64,000 nucleotides of DNA from JBBQWR01 sp038210495 (lineage in GTDB: Bacteria > Planctomycetota > Planctomycetia > Pirellulales > DATAWG01): assembly GCA_038210495.1 (NCBI GenBank), contig JBBQWR010000014.1, positions 51,030-115,029 of the forward strand. The letters run 5' to 3'. This document shows positions 44,660-52,852 of this stretch, piece by piece. The translations under genes and the position numbers were made by a program. The notes beneath the pieces were generated by a model. That model had not been told where the DNA came from. It was given only the letters and a program-made list of their open reading frames with translations, and ran no database searches. Numbering within the stretch: the first letter of the stretch is position 1; each line of letters begins with the position of its first letter.

Positions 44660-47257
44660 CTAGTGGTTGAACAAAAACTCCTTCGTATTGATCAAAGCCC
44701 AAACGATGTCTTCGTACGCCGCTCGGTCGTTCTTCGTTTTCGCGATGTGGGCCACGGCCGTCGCCGTTTCGTCGGGCAGCGGACGCCGAGCGTAAAATTG
44801 CAAATACAATCGCTCGATCTTCTGCGGATGGGTGTGCTGAGCATCGGCTGCCATGACCGCTGCGCGGCCGGTCGCTGCCGCCAGTTTATTCTGCACCTCC
44901 GCCGAGTTCAACAAATGCAGGCTTTGGGCCAAGTTGGCTTCGTTGCTCCGCTCGCATTCGCAAGGGCTCGAGCCTTCCGGCCGACCGAACACCGTGAGGA
45001 AGTAGGAAGTCACACCCGTGTCGGGCAGCGATACGGCGTGCATTCCGGCGGGCAGACCAGCGAACTTAGTATCGGCGCCCGTCGCCTGATCGATCGCGTC
45101 GAGCAGCACTTCGGCCGGCAATCGCTTCGGATAATAGCGCGAGTAACTTTGCCTGTCGCCGGCGTTGTAAGCGTTCGGCTCGGCCGCAAGTTGATATGTC
45201 CGCGAATTGCAGATCGTGCGAATCAGCCGTTTCAAATCGAATTTGCCGTCGATGAAATCCTTGGCTAGCCCATCGAGTAGCTCCGGATTCGTGGCCGGAT
45301 TCGTCGCTCGCATGTCGTCTTCCGGCTCGACAATTCCTCGTCCCAAAAAGTGCTTCCAATATCTGTTCGCGATCGCCTTGGCGAAGAACGGATTACTGGG
45401 CTCGACCATCCAATCGACCATCGCCACGCGCGGGTCCTGATCGTCGGTGAGCGTCAGTTGCTTCGCGCCCAATCCCGTTGGCTTGACGTTTTGGCCGTTG
45501 CGAGGATTGTTCGCCTGCGCGACGCCGCGCTGATGATAGATTCGCTCCTCGCCGACTTGCAGACCCTTCTTGCGGCCAAGCCGGGTGAAGAATGCATCGA
45601 ATCCAAAATAATCCTGCTGGCTCCATTTTTCGAACGGATGGTGGTGACAGCGGGCGCACTGAATTCGCATTCCCAAGAAAAGTTGAGCCGTGTCTTCGAC
45701 CTGTTGGTTCGTCTCTTTGACTTCGCGATACCAGGACACCGCCGGATTCTCGCTCATCTCGCCCGACGCGGTCAAAATGTCGCGGACAAATTGATCGTAG
45801 GGCTTGTTTTCGAAGATGCTCTGACGCACCCAATCGTGAAACAGATATGTGCCGTGGATGTAGTTCTCCATTTGCCGCTTGTTGCGGAGGATGGCGCACC
45901 ACTTGTTCGCGAAATAATCGGCATAGCCCTCGCTCTCTAGCAGCCGATCGACCAGCTTCTCGCGCTTGGCCGGATCGCTGTCGGCCAAAAATTGCTCGGT
46001 CTCTTCGGCCGTCGGCAGATGCGCGGCGATGTCCAGGCTCGCGCGGCGGACGAACGTCGCGTCGTCGCAAATCGCCGACGGTGGAATTCCTAGCGTCTTA
46101 AGCTGTTTGAAGACGGCCTCGTCGATGAAATTTTTCGGCGCGGGCATCTCGGCGATCGGCGCGCCAAGCGGCAGGCTCGCGCGGAATACGGCCACTTGAC
46201 CTTGATAGCGGCCCATCACCGCGACCGTGCCTGAGAGATCGCGAGCTTTGACGAGCCCGCTCGGACTCACTTCGGCCATCTCTGTGTCGTTCGGATCGAA
46301 TTGCGTCATCGCGGTGACGTCTTCCGTCGAGCCGTCCGTGTAGTGGGCGATGCATACCAGTTGCTGTTGGCCGCCGGGCGGAAGCGTGCGAACGCTGGGC
46401 AGCACTTCGATCTGATTCACCACGGGATCGGTCGGCTTGCCGAACGGCAGACCTTGCTCGATCCACCGTCGAATAAGGCGATATTGCACCGAGTCGGTTT
46501 CCATTCGCTGGCCACCACCGTGCGGGACGGCGCCAACCGCCTTCATCAGCAGCAAGCTCCGATCCGGCGCTGCGGGAAACAGCCGCCTACCGCGACCCTC
46601 TTTGACCAAATGGTCGTAGTCCTCGCTCGGCTCGAATCCCAACAGCGACAGGCGGAAGCCGTTTTGACCGCTGGCCTTGCCGTGGCAGCCGCCGCTGTTG
46701 CACGCCAGCTTGGTGAACACGGGCACGATTTGATTGGGGAAATTAACCGGCAGATCGGCGACCAGATGCGTCACGGCGATCTTGATCGTCGCCGTTTGAC
46801 CGCTGGGCGCCTTGGCGGTGACCGTGGCTTCGCCTTCGGCCGTCGGCAGCGCGATGCCCGTGGCGTCGACGGTCAAGATCGTCGTCGGCTCCACAGTATA
46901 GCTGACGGCGCGAGTCAGATCGCGCACGGCGGTATTGGCAAACGTGCCGTTGACCAAGAGTTGCCGCCGAGCGTCTCGGCCGGCCAGCGTGAATTTGTCG
47001 CCGCCGCTGGAGCCGATTTCGAACGCGATGCTAGCGAGCGGCCCAGGATCGTCGACCTTTGCCGGCGCCTTTTCAGCGACTGGTTTTTGCTCTGGCGGTT
47101 TCGCGACGGCGGGCTTTTCCGCCGATGGTTTGGCATCCGCCGCGGCAGGCGTTTTGGCCGGTTCTTCGGCGGCGACTCGCAGCAAGGTCAGCACGGGGAA
47201 AACGAGGGCCGCCACTCCGAAAACAACCGCCCTGGATACGATCGCACGCATACGCAT
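44660..47257 (-). CDS. Exported DUF1549/DUF1553 protein with Ig-like (Big_2-type) region
   Basis: An 865-residue protein from the ATG preceded by AAAGGAGG; an upstream in-frame start lacks such a site. Signal peptide RAVVFGVAALVFPVLTLLRVAAEE, a Lys/Pro/Ala linker, then Ig-like sequences (DAARRQLLVNGTF, TAVSYTVEPTTILTVDA, VTAKAPSGQTATIKIAV), a variant haem-type motif CNSGGCH (C186, C191, H192), further Ig-like repeats (DVTAMTQFDPNDTEMAEV), the DUF1549 domain with CARCHHHPFEKW (C534-H538) and the C-terminal DUF1553 domain (ATNPELLDGLAKDFIDGKFDLKRLIRTICNSRTYQ). First gene of the minus-strand cluster; function unknown. The CxxxxCH spacing is the usual one for this subfamily and may or may not bind haem. 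Confidence 0.9.
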   Translation of the reverse strand: MRMRAIVSRAVVFGVAALVFPVLTLLRVAAEEPAKTPAAADAKPSAEKPAVAKPPEQKPVAEKAPAKVDDPGPLASIAFEIGSSGGDKFTLAGRDARRQLLVNGTFANTAVRDLTRAVSYTVEPTTILTVDATGIALPTAEGEATVTAKAPSGQTATIKIAVTHLVADLPVNFPNQIVPVFTKLACNSGGCHGKASGQNGFRLSLLGFEPSEDYDHLVKEGRGRRLFPAAPDRSLLLMKAVGAVPHGGGQRMETDSVQYRLIRRWIEQGLPFGKPTDPVVNQIEVLPSVRTLPPGGQQQLVCIAHYTDGSTEDVTAMTQFDPNDTEMAEVSPSGLVKARDLSGTVAVMGRYQGQVAVFRASLPLGAPIAEMPAPKNFIDEAVFKQLKTLGIPPSAICDDATFVRRASLDIAAHLPTAEETEQFLADSDPAKREKLVDRLLESEGYADYFANKWCAILRNKRQMENYIHGTYLFHDWVRQSIFENKPYDQFVRDILTASGEMSENPAVSWYREVKETNQQVEDTAQLFLGMRIQCARCHHHPFEKWSQQDYFGFDAFFTRLGRKKGLQVGEERIYHQRGVAQANNPRNGQNVKPTGLGAKQLTLTDDQDPRVAMVDWMVEPSNPFFAKAIANRYWKHFLGRGIVEPEDDMRATNPATNPELLDGLAKDFIDGKFDLKRLIRTICNSRTYQLAAEPNAYNAGDRQSYSRYYPKRLPAEVLLDAIDQATGADTKFAGLPAGMHAVSLPDTGVTSYFLTVFGRPEGSSPCECERSNEANLAQSLHLLNSAEVQNKLAAATGRAAVMAADAQHTHPQKIERLYLQFYARRPLPDETATAVAHIAKTKNDRAAYEDIVWALINTKEFLFNH

Positions 47258-47642
47258 GGCAACATCCTCCTTTGCAAGCTCTGCTGCGACGCAGGCGCCC
47301 GACGCCCGCATGGCTCCTTATACGCCTGGATACGACCGAGGCAGGAACGACCGACTTTTTGCGACGGCCGCGAGTTATCCGGGGTGGGTCCCCAACTCGC
47401 TGGCCTGTATGGGTGGGAATGTTAGGCTGGGCTCACAGTATCCTTATAGTGGGCCAAGCGTGCAAGCATTGTCAAGACATATTCAGAAGCGTTGATGCGT
47501 TTCTGCGTCCCATCTCCGATTTCCTCGCCTCCTGTCCCGCCTTCGCTCCCCGCCGCCTCCCGCCCTACTGATCGCGGCGGATCGGCACTAGAATGGAGCG
47601 ACTCGTTTCACTTTCCAAATTCCGATCGCCCGCTCGGCCCTC
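47258..47642. other. Divergent promoter region between the cytochrome cluster and purB
   Basis: About 385 bases. TATAGT at 47445-47450 could be a -10 box for purB, but there is no good -35. No gene is recognised. Confidence 0.45.
47266..47272 (-). promoter_or_regulatory. Ribosome binding site of the DUF1549/Ig gene
   Basis: AAGGAGG on the minus strand, eight bases before the chosen ATG. It decides between this start and the longer one at 47311. Confidence 0.75.
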
Positions 47643-49079
47643 ATGTCGCACGAATATTACGAGAATCCGCTGGTCAATCGTTATGCCTCGCGCGAGATGA
47701 GCGCACTCTGGGGGTCCGAGCGAAAGTTTCGCCAGTGGCGGAAACTATGGGTCATCTTAGCTGAGGCCGAAGCGGAGTTGGGCCTGGATATTTCGCCGCT
47801 GCAAATCGCGCAGCTTCGGGCACACATCGACGACATCGATTACGGCGCGGCCGAGCGCTACGAGCGTAAGCTGCGGCACGATGTGATGGCCCATGTGCAT
47901 GCGTACGGCGATGCGTGCCCTGACTCGCGGCGAATCATTCATCTGGGCGCCACGAGTTGTTATGTCACCGACAATACGGATCTGATCCTGATGCGCGAGG
48001 GGCTGGAGCTGGTCGCGACGCGATTGGCCGCCACGATCGATCGCTTGGCCGTCTTTGCCCAGGAGTTTTTCGGCCTGCCTTGTCTGGGGTTCACGCATCT
48101 TCAGCCGGCTCAGCCGACGACCGTCGGCAAACGGGCCTGCCTTTGGGCATACGACCTAGCGCTCGATTTGGCCGAGATCGAGACTCGGATCGGCGCTCTG
48201 AAAGCTCGCGGGGTCAAAGGCACGACGGGCACGCAGGCCAGCTTTCTGCAATTGTTCGACGGCGATCACGCAAAGGTTCGTGAGCTCGATCGGCTGGTGG
48301 CGCACAAGATGGGGTTCGACCATGTTTATCCCGTCACGGGGCAGACCTATTCTCGCAAAATCGATTCGCAAATTGTGGCGGCTCTGTCCGGCGTCGCGCA
48401 AAGCGCGCATAAGGCCGGCGCCGATCTGCGATTGCTGGCTAGCCGCAAGGAACTCGAGGAGCCGTTCGAGACCGACCAGGTTGGGTCCTCGGCGATGGCT
48501 TATAAACGCAATCCGATGCGCGCCGAGCGGATGTGCGGCCTGGCCCGATTTGTCATCAGCCTCGAATCGAGCGCCGCCGCGACAGTCTGCGGGCAGTGGC
48601 TCGAGCGAACGTTGGACGACAGCGCCAACCGCCGGTTGGTGATCCCCCAGGCGTTTTTGGCCGTGGATGCGATTCTGCTGCTGTATCGCAACATCGCCTC
48701 GGGCTTGGTCGTCTATCCGCGGGTGATCGCCCGCAACTTGGCGGAGGAGTTGCCCTTCATGGCGACCGAGGCGATCTTAATGGCGGGCGTCGAAGCGGGC
48801 GGCGACCGGCAAGACTTGCACGAACGCATTCGTCAACACAGCCACTTGGCCGCGAACGAAGTCAAACAGCACGGCGGCAAGAACGATTTGCTCGACCGGC
48901 TTTCGGCCGATCCCGCTTTTGCCGCGGTCGATTTGGCCAACGTCGCCGACGCCATGCAGTTCGTCGGACGAGCGCCGCGGCAGGTCGACGAATTTTTGGA
49001 GGATATCGTCGCGCCGATCCGCAGCCGTTACGCCGGGGCATTGGCTAAGTTAACCGACCTGGCTGACGTGCATGTGTAA
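47643..49079 (+). CDS. purB: Adenylosuccinate lyase
   Basis: A 478-residue purine-biosynthesis enzyme of the fumarase/aspartase superfamily that cleaves SAICAR and adenylosuccinate, releasing fumarate. The signature SSAMAYKRNPMRAERMCG (about 282-299) is complete and contains the flexible catalytic-serine loop. HLGATSCYVTDNTDL and TCLGFTHLQPAQPTTVGKR carry the conserved catalytic His regions, the second without the T (CLGFTHLQPAQPTTVGKR). Length is normal. It is probably monocistronic; a 19-base inverted repeat follows the stop and could terminate it. Confidence 0.96.
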   Translation: MSHEYYENPLVNRYASREMSALWGSERKFRQWRKLWVILAEAEAELGLDISPLQIAQLRAHIDDIDYGAAERYERKLRHDVMAHVHAYGDACPDSRRIIHLGATSCYVTDNTDLILMREGLELVATRLAATIDRLAVFAQEFFGLPCLGFTHLQPAQPTTVGKRACLWAYDLALDLAEIETRIGALKARGVKGTTGTQASFLQLFDGDHAKVRELDRLVAHKMGFDHVYPVTGQTYSRKIDSQIVAALSGVAQSAHKAGADLRLLASRKELEEPFETDQVGSSAMAYKRNPMRAERMCGLARFVISLESSAAATVCGQWLERTLDDSANRRLVIPQAFLAVDAILLLYRNIASGLVVYPRVIARNLAEELPFMATEAILMAGVEAGGDRQDLHERIRQHSHLAANEVKQHGGKNDLLDRLSADPAFAAVDLANVADAMQFVGRAPRQVDEFLEDIVAPIRSRYAGALAKLTDLADVHV

Positions 49080-49093
49080 AATGCTCCGTAGAT

Positions 49094-49175
49094 CCGCGCA
49101 CGCAGTAAGCGAAGAGGGGGCGTTAATCGCCAATCAACCGCCGTGCAAATAATCTATCGCTTACTGCGTGCGCGG
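49094..49175. repeat. Inverted pair of a GAGCCGCGCACG-family repeat downstream of purB
   Basis: CCGCGCACGCAGTAAGCGA (49094-49112) pairs perfectly with 49157-49175 around a 44-base loop. It is a variant (CACGCAG) of the GAGCCGCGCACGAAG family. It sits between purB and the frameshifted gene and could end or stabilise the purB transcript. Confidence 0.75.
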
Positions 49176-49209
49176 CTCGAACGATTCCATCTCAACATTG
49201 AGGGCCATT

Positions 49210-49808
49210 ATGAACCGCCTCTGGATTGCCGCGTTGGTGGTCGTCTTCTCGCTCGCCGGTTTCGGGCTGGCTTATGCGATCCAAACGGCGGAAAAGGCCG
49301 GAGACAAAAAAGTCCTGGCCGTTCGAGAGAGTTTGGAGATTCGATTTGCGCAGACTCAGGTCTGGCCGAGTTGAATCTCAAGCGGCTTGAGGAAATGAAC
49401 GCGAAAGTGCGGAACGCGGTTTCCGCCGATGAGATCGCCAGCTTCGCCCAGGATTTGGCCGTGGCTAAGCTGCAATTGCAAATGGCAATGGCCGGCGCCG
49501 ATCGCGATTTCGACGTGTGGCTGCGGCGAGCCGAAGCGGCATTGAAGTATGCCCAGACGCAATACAGCGGCGCGACGGCGGCCAACGCCCGCCGGCCGGA
49601 AACGATCAACCCGATCGACGTCCAACGCAAACGACTTCGCGTGGAAGTCGCCCAACTCGAATTGGAGCGCGGCCAAGCCGCTGAAGGGTCGCCAGACCGC
49701 GAACAGGCATGGCGGCTCAGCGTCATTATGACTGAGCTCCAAACGCTCAAAGAAGAAGTCCGCGAGACGGTTCCCTCGAGCCCGATTTATCCCCTCTGGC
49801 GGTACTGA
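49210..49808 (+). pseudogene. Frameshifted exported helical protein
   Basis: The ATG at 49210 has a GAGGGCC site and encodes a signal-anchor protein (NRLWIAALVVVFSLAGFGLAYAI, then KKVLAVRESLEIRFAQTQ) that stops at 49374. The continuation, GLAELNLKRLEEMNAKVRNAV to SPIYPLWRY, is in the next frame and runs to 49808. It is helical and charged and matches in style the planctomycete exported proteins with QTxLRLAELNL repeats. A deletion of one or four bases near 49355-49365, at the palindrome AGACTCAGGTCT, would explain the break. It could be a real mutation or a sequencing error; no family name is certain. An A6 run upstream is not the break point. Confidence 0.72.
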
Positions 49809-49906
49809 CCGCGATATAATACTTCAGCGGCGCTGCCGATTGCAGGTTGGCCGCCGCTTTAGTAACTTGGACGGTTTGAATCCTGCCCACTGAAAGAGGC
49901 GCGGTC

Positions 49907-50965
49907 ATGGCCAAATATGCTTTCCCCGATCTTCTGGTCACCACCGACTGGGTTGCCGAACATCAGAATGACCCACACGTGCGAATCGTCGAGTCGGACG
50001 AAGACCCGCTCGTCTATCAACAGGGGCACGTCGCCGGCGCCGTGCGTCTGGATTGGCATACCGATCTGGAGAACCCGGTCGTCCGCGACTTCATCGATAA
50101 ATCGCACTTCGAGCAACTCATGCGGTCCAAAGGCATCGCCAATGACACGACGGTCGTGCTCTACGGCGACAAGAACAACTGGTGGGCCTGCTACGCTTTT
50201 TGGGTCTTCAAACTCTATGGCCACGAGAAGTGCGCGATCATGAACGGCGGTCGGAAGCGCTGGGAGCTCGATGGCAAGCCGCTTGTCCGCGAACCCGAGG
50301 CTAATTTCCCACCGACCGATTATCAAGCCAAGGAACCCGATACGTCGATTCGGGCGTTCCGCGACGAGGTCCTCAAGCACGTTCGCTCCGGCAAGCCGCT
50401 GGTCGACGTCCGTTCGCCCGGCGAGTACACGGGAGAGATGCTCCATATGCCCGACTATCCGCAGGAAGGCGCGCTGAGGGGCGGGCATATCCCGGGCGCT
50501 CTCAGTATTCCCTGGAGCCGCGCGGTCAACGAAGACGGCACGTTCAAATCGCCTAAGGACTTGGAGAACCTGTATTTGCGCGACGCCGGACTGACTCGAC
50601 GAGGGCGGATCGTCGCCTATTGCCGGATTGGCGAACGCTCCAGCCACACTTGGTTCGTGCTCAAATATCTCCTCGGGATCCCGCAGGTAAAGAACTACGA
50701 TGGTTCTTGGACTGAGTGGGGTAATTCCGTGGCGTTGCCGGTCGAGCGTGGCCCTGGCTCGACAGCCTTAGCCAAGCCGACGACTCCCGCGGCTCCGACA
50801 CCCGTTCCGCCGGAATCGAAAACGCACGATTCGCCGACCGCCCCCGCCGCTTCTTCTTCGCACGCCGATGGCGCTCATGGCCACGCCGAACACGATCGCT
50901 CCGCAAGCGAAACGACGACTGAAGAAGCTCCCACGCACGAAGAGGTCGCGCACGCGGCGGGATGA
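49907..50965 (+). CDS. Two-domain sulfurtransferase (rhodanese/3-mercaptopyruvate type) with His-rich tail
   Basis: A 352-residue enzyme that moves sulfane sulfur. The N-terminal rhodanese domain (about 10-130: LVTTDWVAEHQNDPHVRIVESDED, DWHTDLENPVVRDF) is the inactive one. The C-terminal domain carries the catalytic cysteine C239 in AYCRIGERSSHTW; the loop CRIGER is the thiosulfate-type rather than the CG[S/T]GVT mercaptopyruvate-type. After about residue 290 comes a Pro/Ser/Thr tail with His/Glu-rich segments (SSHADGAHGHAEHDRS), possibly metal binding. It has an AAAGAGG site eight bases before the ATG. The sufE-like gene starts 57 bases after its stop. Confidence 0.9.
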   Translation: MAKYAFPDLLVTTDWVAEHQNDPHVRIVESDEDPLVYQQGHVAGAVRLDWHTDLENPVVRDFIDKSHFEQLMRSKGIANDTTVVLYGDKNNWWACYAFWVFKLYGHEKCAIMNGGRKRWELDGKPLVREPEANFPPTDYQAKEPDTSIRAFRDEVLKHVRSGKPLVDVRSPGEYTGEMLHMPDYPQEGALRGGHIPGALSIPWSRAVNEDGTFKSPKDLENLYLRDAGLTRRGRIVAYCRIGERSSHTWFVLKYLLGIPQVKNYDGSWTEWGNSVALPVERGPGSTALAKPTTPAAPTPVPPESKTHDSPTAPAASSSHADGAHGHAEHDRSASETTTEEAPTHEEVAHAAG

Positions 50966-51022
50966 ATTGGCGATCTCAGTCCATGAAACAGTTCCGACGA
51001 TCCGAGTCCTTCTTGGGCGTTG

Positions 51023-51463
51023 ATGTCTTCCGCGGAAACCAAACTTGATCGCATCGCCGACGAGTTCGCCGGCCTCGAGCCGCGCGAGCGCCTGGAGTTG
51101 CTTCTCGAATACGCCGAGAGCTTGCCGCCGCTGCCGCCACGCTATGAAGAGGCGAAGCGGCGCGGCGAGCATCGGGTGAATGAGTGCCAAACACCCGTGT
51201 TTTTGTGGGTAGAACTCGCTGACGGCATCGTGCAACTGTTCGCCGATGTCGCGCCCGAAGCGCCCACGGTTAAGGGCTTCGTCGGAATTCTCGTCGATGC
51301 TTTTTCCGGCGAGCTCGCCGAAAACGTGCTCTCGATCGGGCCCGACCTTCTCAATCGCATGGGCCTTGTGCAATCGTTGGGCATGATGCGAATGCGTGGG
51401 CTTCAAGCGATCTTGGCGCGGATTCGCGATCAGGTCCGCAAGGCCGCAATGCCGCTCGAGTGA
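51023..51463 (+). CDS. SufE-family sulfur-acceptor protein
   Basis: A 146-residue protein of the SufE/CsdE family, which takes persulfide sulfur from a cysteine desulfurase (SufS) and passes it to Fe-S scaffold SufBCD. The acceptor cysteine is C55 in HRVNECQTPVFLWVEL, and the ELAENVLSIGPDLLNRMGLVQSLGMMRMRGLQAILARIRDQV block is typical. I start at the ATG one codon after an in-frame TTG. No ribosome site is evident. No desulfurase or suf operon is in the window. Its neighbour is a sulfurtransferase, so sulfur relay between them is possible but unproven. Confidence 0.9.
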   Translation: MSSAETKLDRIADEFAGLEPRERLELLLEYAESLPPLPPRYEEAKRRGEHRVNECQTPVFLWVELADGIVQLFADVAPEAPTVKGFVGILVDAFSGELAENVLSIGPDLLNRMGLVQSLGMMRMRGLQAILARIRDQVRKAAMPLE

Positions 51464-51858
51464 TGGCCACTTGAGTTTCCTAGTTGCAGCGGCCTGCTTG
51501 GTTTTCGCGAGGAGTCTGCGCTGCGCCGCGACGCCAAAAACGCGCGGGATTATTTCGATCCACCCAAAGGAGCGGTTTCTCGACGCTCCCCGAGAGCCCC
51601 TTGTCAAGGGCCGAAACCAACTCTTTTCGCCATGTGTCGCGCAGCCGTAAGTGACGCTGTGGACGTCACTTAAAGGTGGCCCTTGAATTCGAGTTGGACG
51701 CCTATCTACGATGGACTAGAGGCCGATTCGAGAGGGGAATCCGCCTCGCCGAAAACAAACCATTCATGAAGATTCTTGGCGCCATGGACCAGGCTCAGCC
51801 CTTCGATTTTTTGCTCGTGCGCTTTGACGTTCGACACCTAAGGCGAAACGGTCCGAGT

Positions 51859-52560
51859 ATGCTTCATCCCATCCAAAACTTTTGGGGACGCAGCCCCAAC
51901 CACGTCGATCACAGCAATTCGGTGGCTCGCGCGAAGAACGCGCGCCGCGGCGAAACGGTGAGCAAGCGGGCTCGATTGGTTCAGCGCAATCAGCGATTGC
52001 CATTCGTGCCGCCGGAAACGTGGCACGAGCCGTGCGAAGACGGCCGCGACTATCGCATTAGCGTGTTATCGCCCGGCAATGGCTTCCGCCACGTCGTGAC
52101 GCCCGAGGAGGTCCGCGATCGTTTGGCGAGCTTGCCTAAGCGATTCATCGAGCCCTTGGAAGTCGTGCAGTTCAGCCAAATGACGCGCAAGAAGCAGAGC
52201 TTCCCCTGTTACGGCATGCAGTGGGGTTCGACAATTTATCTGTATCCGATCGAGGAGAGCCTCGAAGAGAACTACAGCGCCCCGCCGAAGCCCAGCCAGA
52301 TCAACGAGGCTCGGATGTACGGCGGCCAGTGGGTTCACGATGCGCCGGACGAATGGCGGCTAGTCTGGACGGAGCGCACGATTAAGGATTTCTATCTGAA
52401 CAACATCCTGATCCATGAGCTAGGTCATCTGCTGGACAACCGGAATTCGCGTTCGGTCGATCGCGAGCGATACGCGGAGTGGTTCGCCCTGGAGCACGGC
52501 TATAAACCGACGCGTCGCGAGTGGTCGGAGAAGAAGCCAGTTTCGCGGCGTCATGCGTAG
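51859..52560 (+). CDS. Zincin-like protein with HELGH motif
   Basis: About 233 residues from the ATG of MLHPIQNFW; upstream in-frame ATGs (51676, 51766) would lengthen it, and I found no decisive ribosome site. The core NNILIHELGHLLDNRNS has the zinc/catalytic motif H186-E187-x-x-H190; YAEWFALEHGY (E207, E212, H213) supplies candidate third ligands. The rest (RISVLSPGNGFRHVVTPEEVRDRL, CYGMQWGSTIYLYPIEESLEE) matches no family I can name. No signal peptide is seen, so it is probably cytoplasmic. The stop TAG is part of the palindromic repeat that begins at 52558. Confidence 0.68.
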   Translation: MLHPIQNFWGRSPNHVDHSNSVARAKNARRGETVSKRARLVQRNQRLPFVPPETWHEPCEDGRDYRISVLSPGNGFRHVVTPEEVRDRLASLPKRFIEPLEVVQFSQMTRKKQSFPCYGMQWGSTIYLYPIEESLEENYSAPPKPSQINEARMYGGQWVHDAPDEWRLVWTERTIKDFYLNNILIHELGHLLDNRNSRSVDRERYAEWFALEHGYKPTRREWSEKKPVSRRHA

Positions 52561-52730
52561 GCGAGCGGGGAGCGTAAGCTCCCTGTGTGCGATCTGGCGA
52601 TTGACACGTTCATGCACTTTAGGATTCGACTTGAAGAACCGGCCCATGTGATTTTCGCTTTCCCTACGGGTTCCGAGCTTCCAGGTAACGGAACGTCGGG
52701 AACCGGGAGCTTAAGCTCCCCGCTCGCCTA
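52558..52730. repeat. Inverted pair of GGGGAGCTTAAGCTCCCC-type palindromes
   Basis: Copies lie at 52558-52583 and, inverted, at 52705-52730; each begins TAGGCGAGCGGGGAGC on its outer side and contains a near-perfect GGGAGC/GCTCCC palindrome. The pair brackets about 120 bases without a gene. The left copy supplies the stop codon of the zincin-like gene. Confidence 0.75.
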
Positions 52731-52852
52731 ACTGCGGGAATAAGTTGCGTCCCCAATGGCGAACTTCCTATAATCGATCCCGGCGCGGAAAATGCGCGCC
52801 CATATCCGGATACTTCTTGCCTAATCTCCCATACATTCTCGGGACTTCCGCC

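Noticed and set aside
49300..49315. Programmed -1 frameshift at the A6 run (GACAAAAAAGTC) in the split gene
   Set aside because: The zero frame stays protein-like (KKVLAVRESLEIRFAQTQ) well past the run, and the phase has no X-XXY-YYZ layout. The break is about 45 bases further on and fits a small deletion better.
51664..51858. Longer start of the zincin-like gene (ATG at 51676 or 51766)
   Set aside because: No ribosome site supports them and the added residues resemble no part of the protein; the shorter start was kept, with low certainty.
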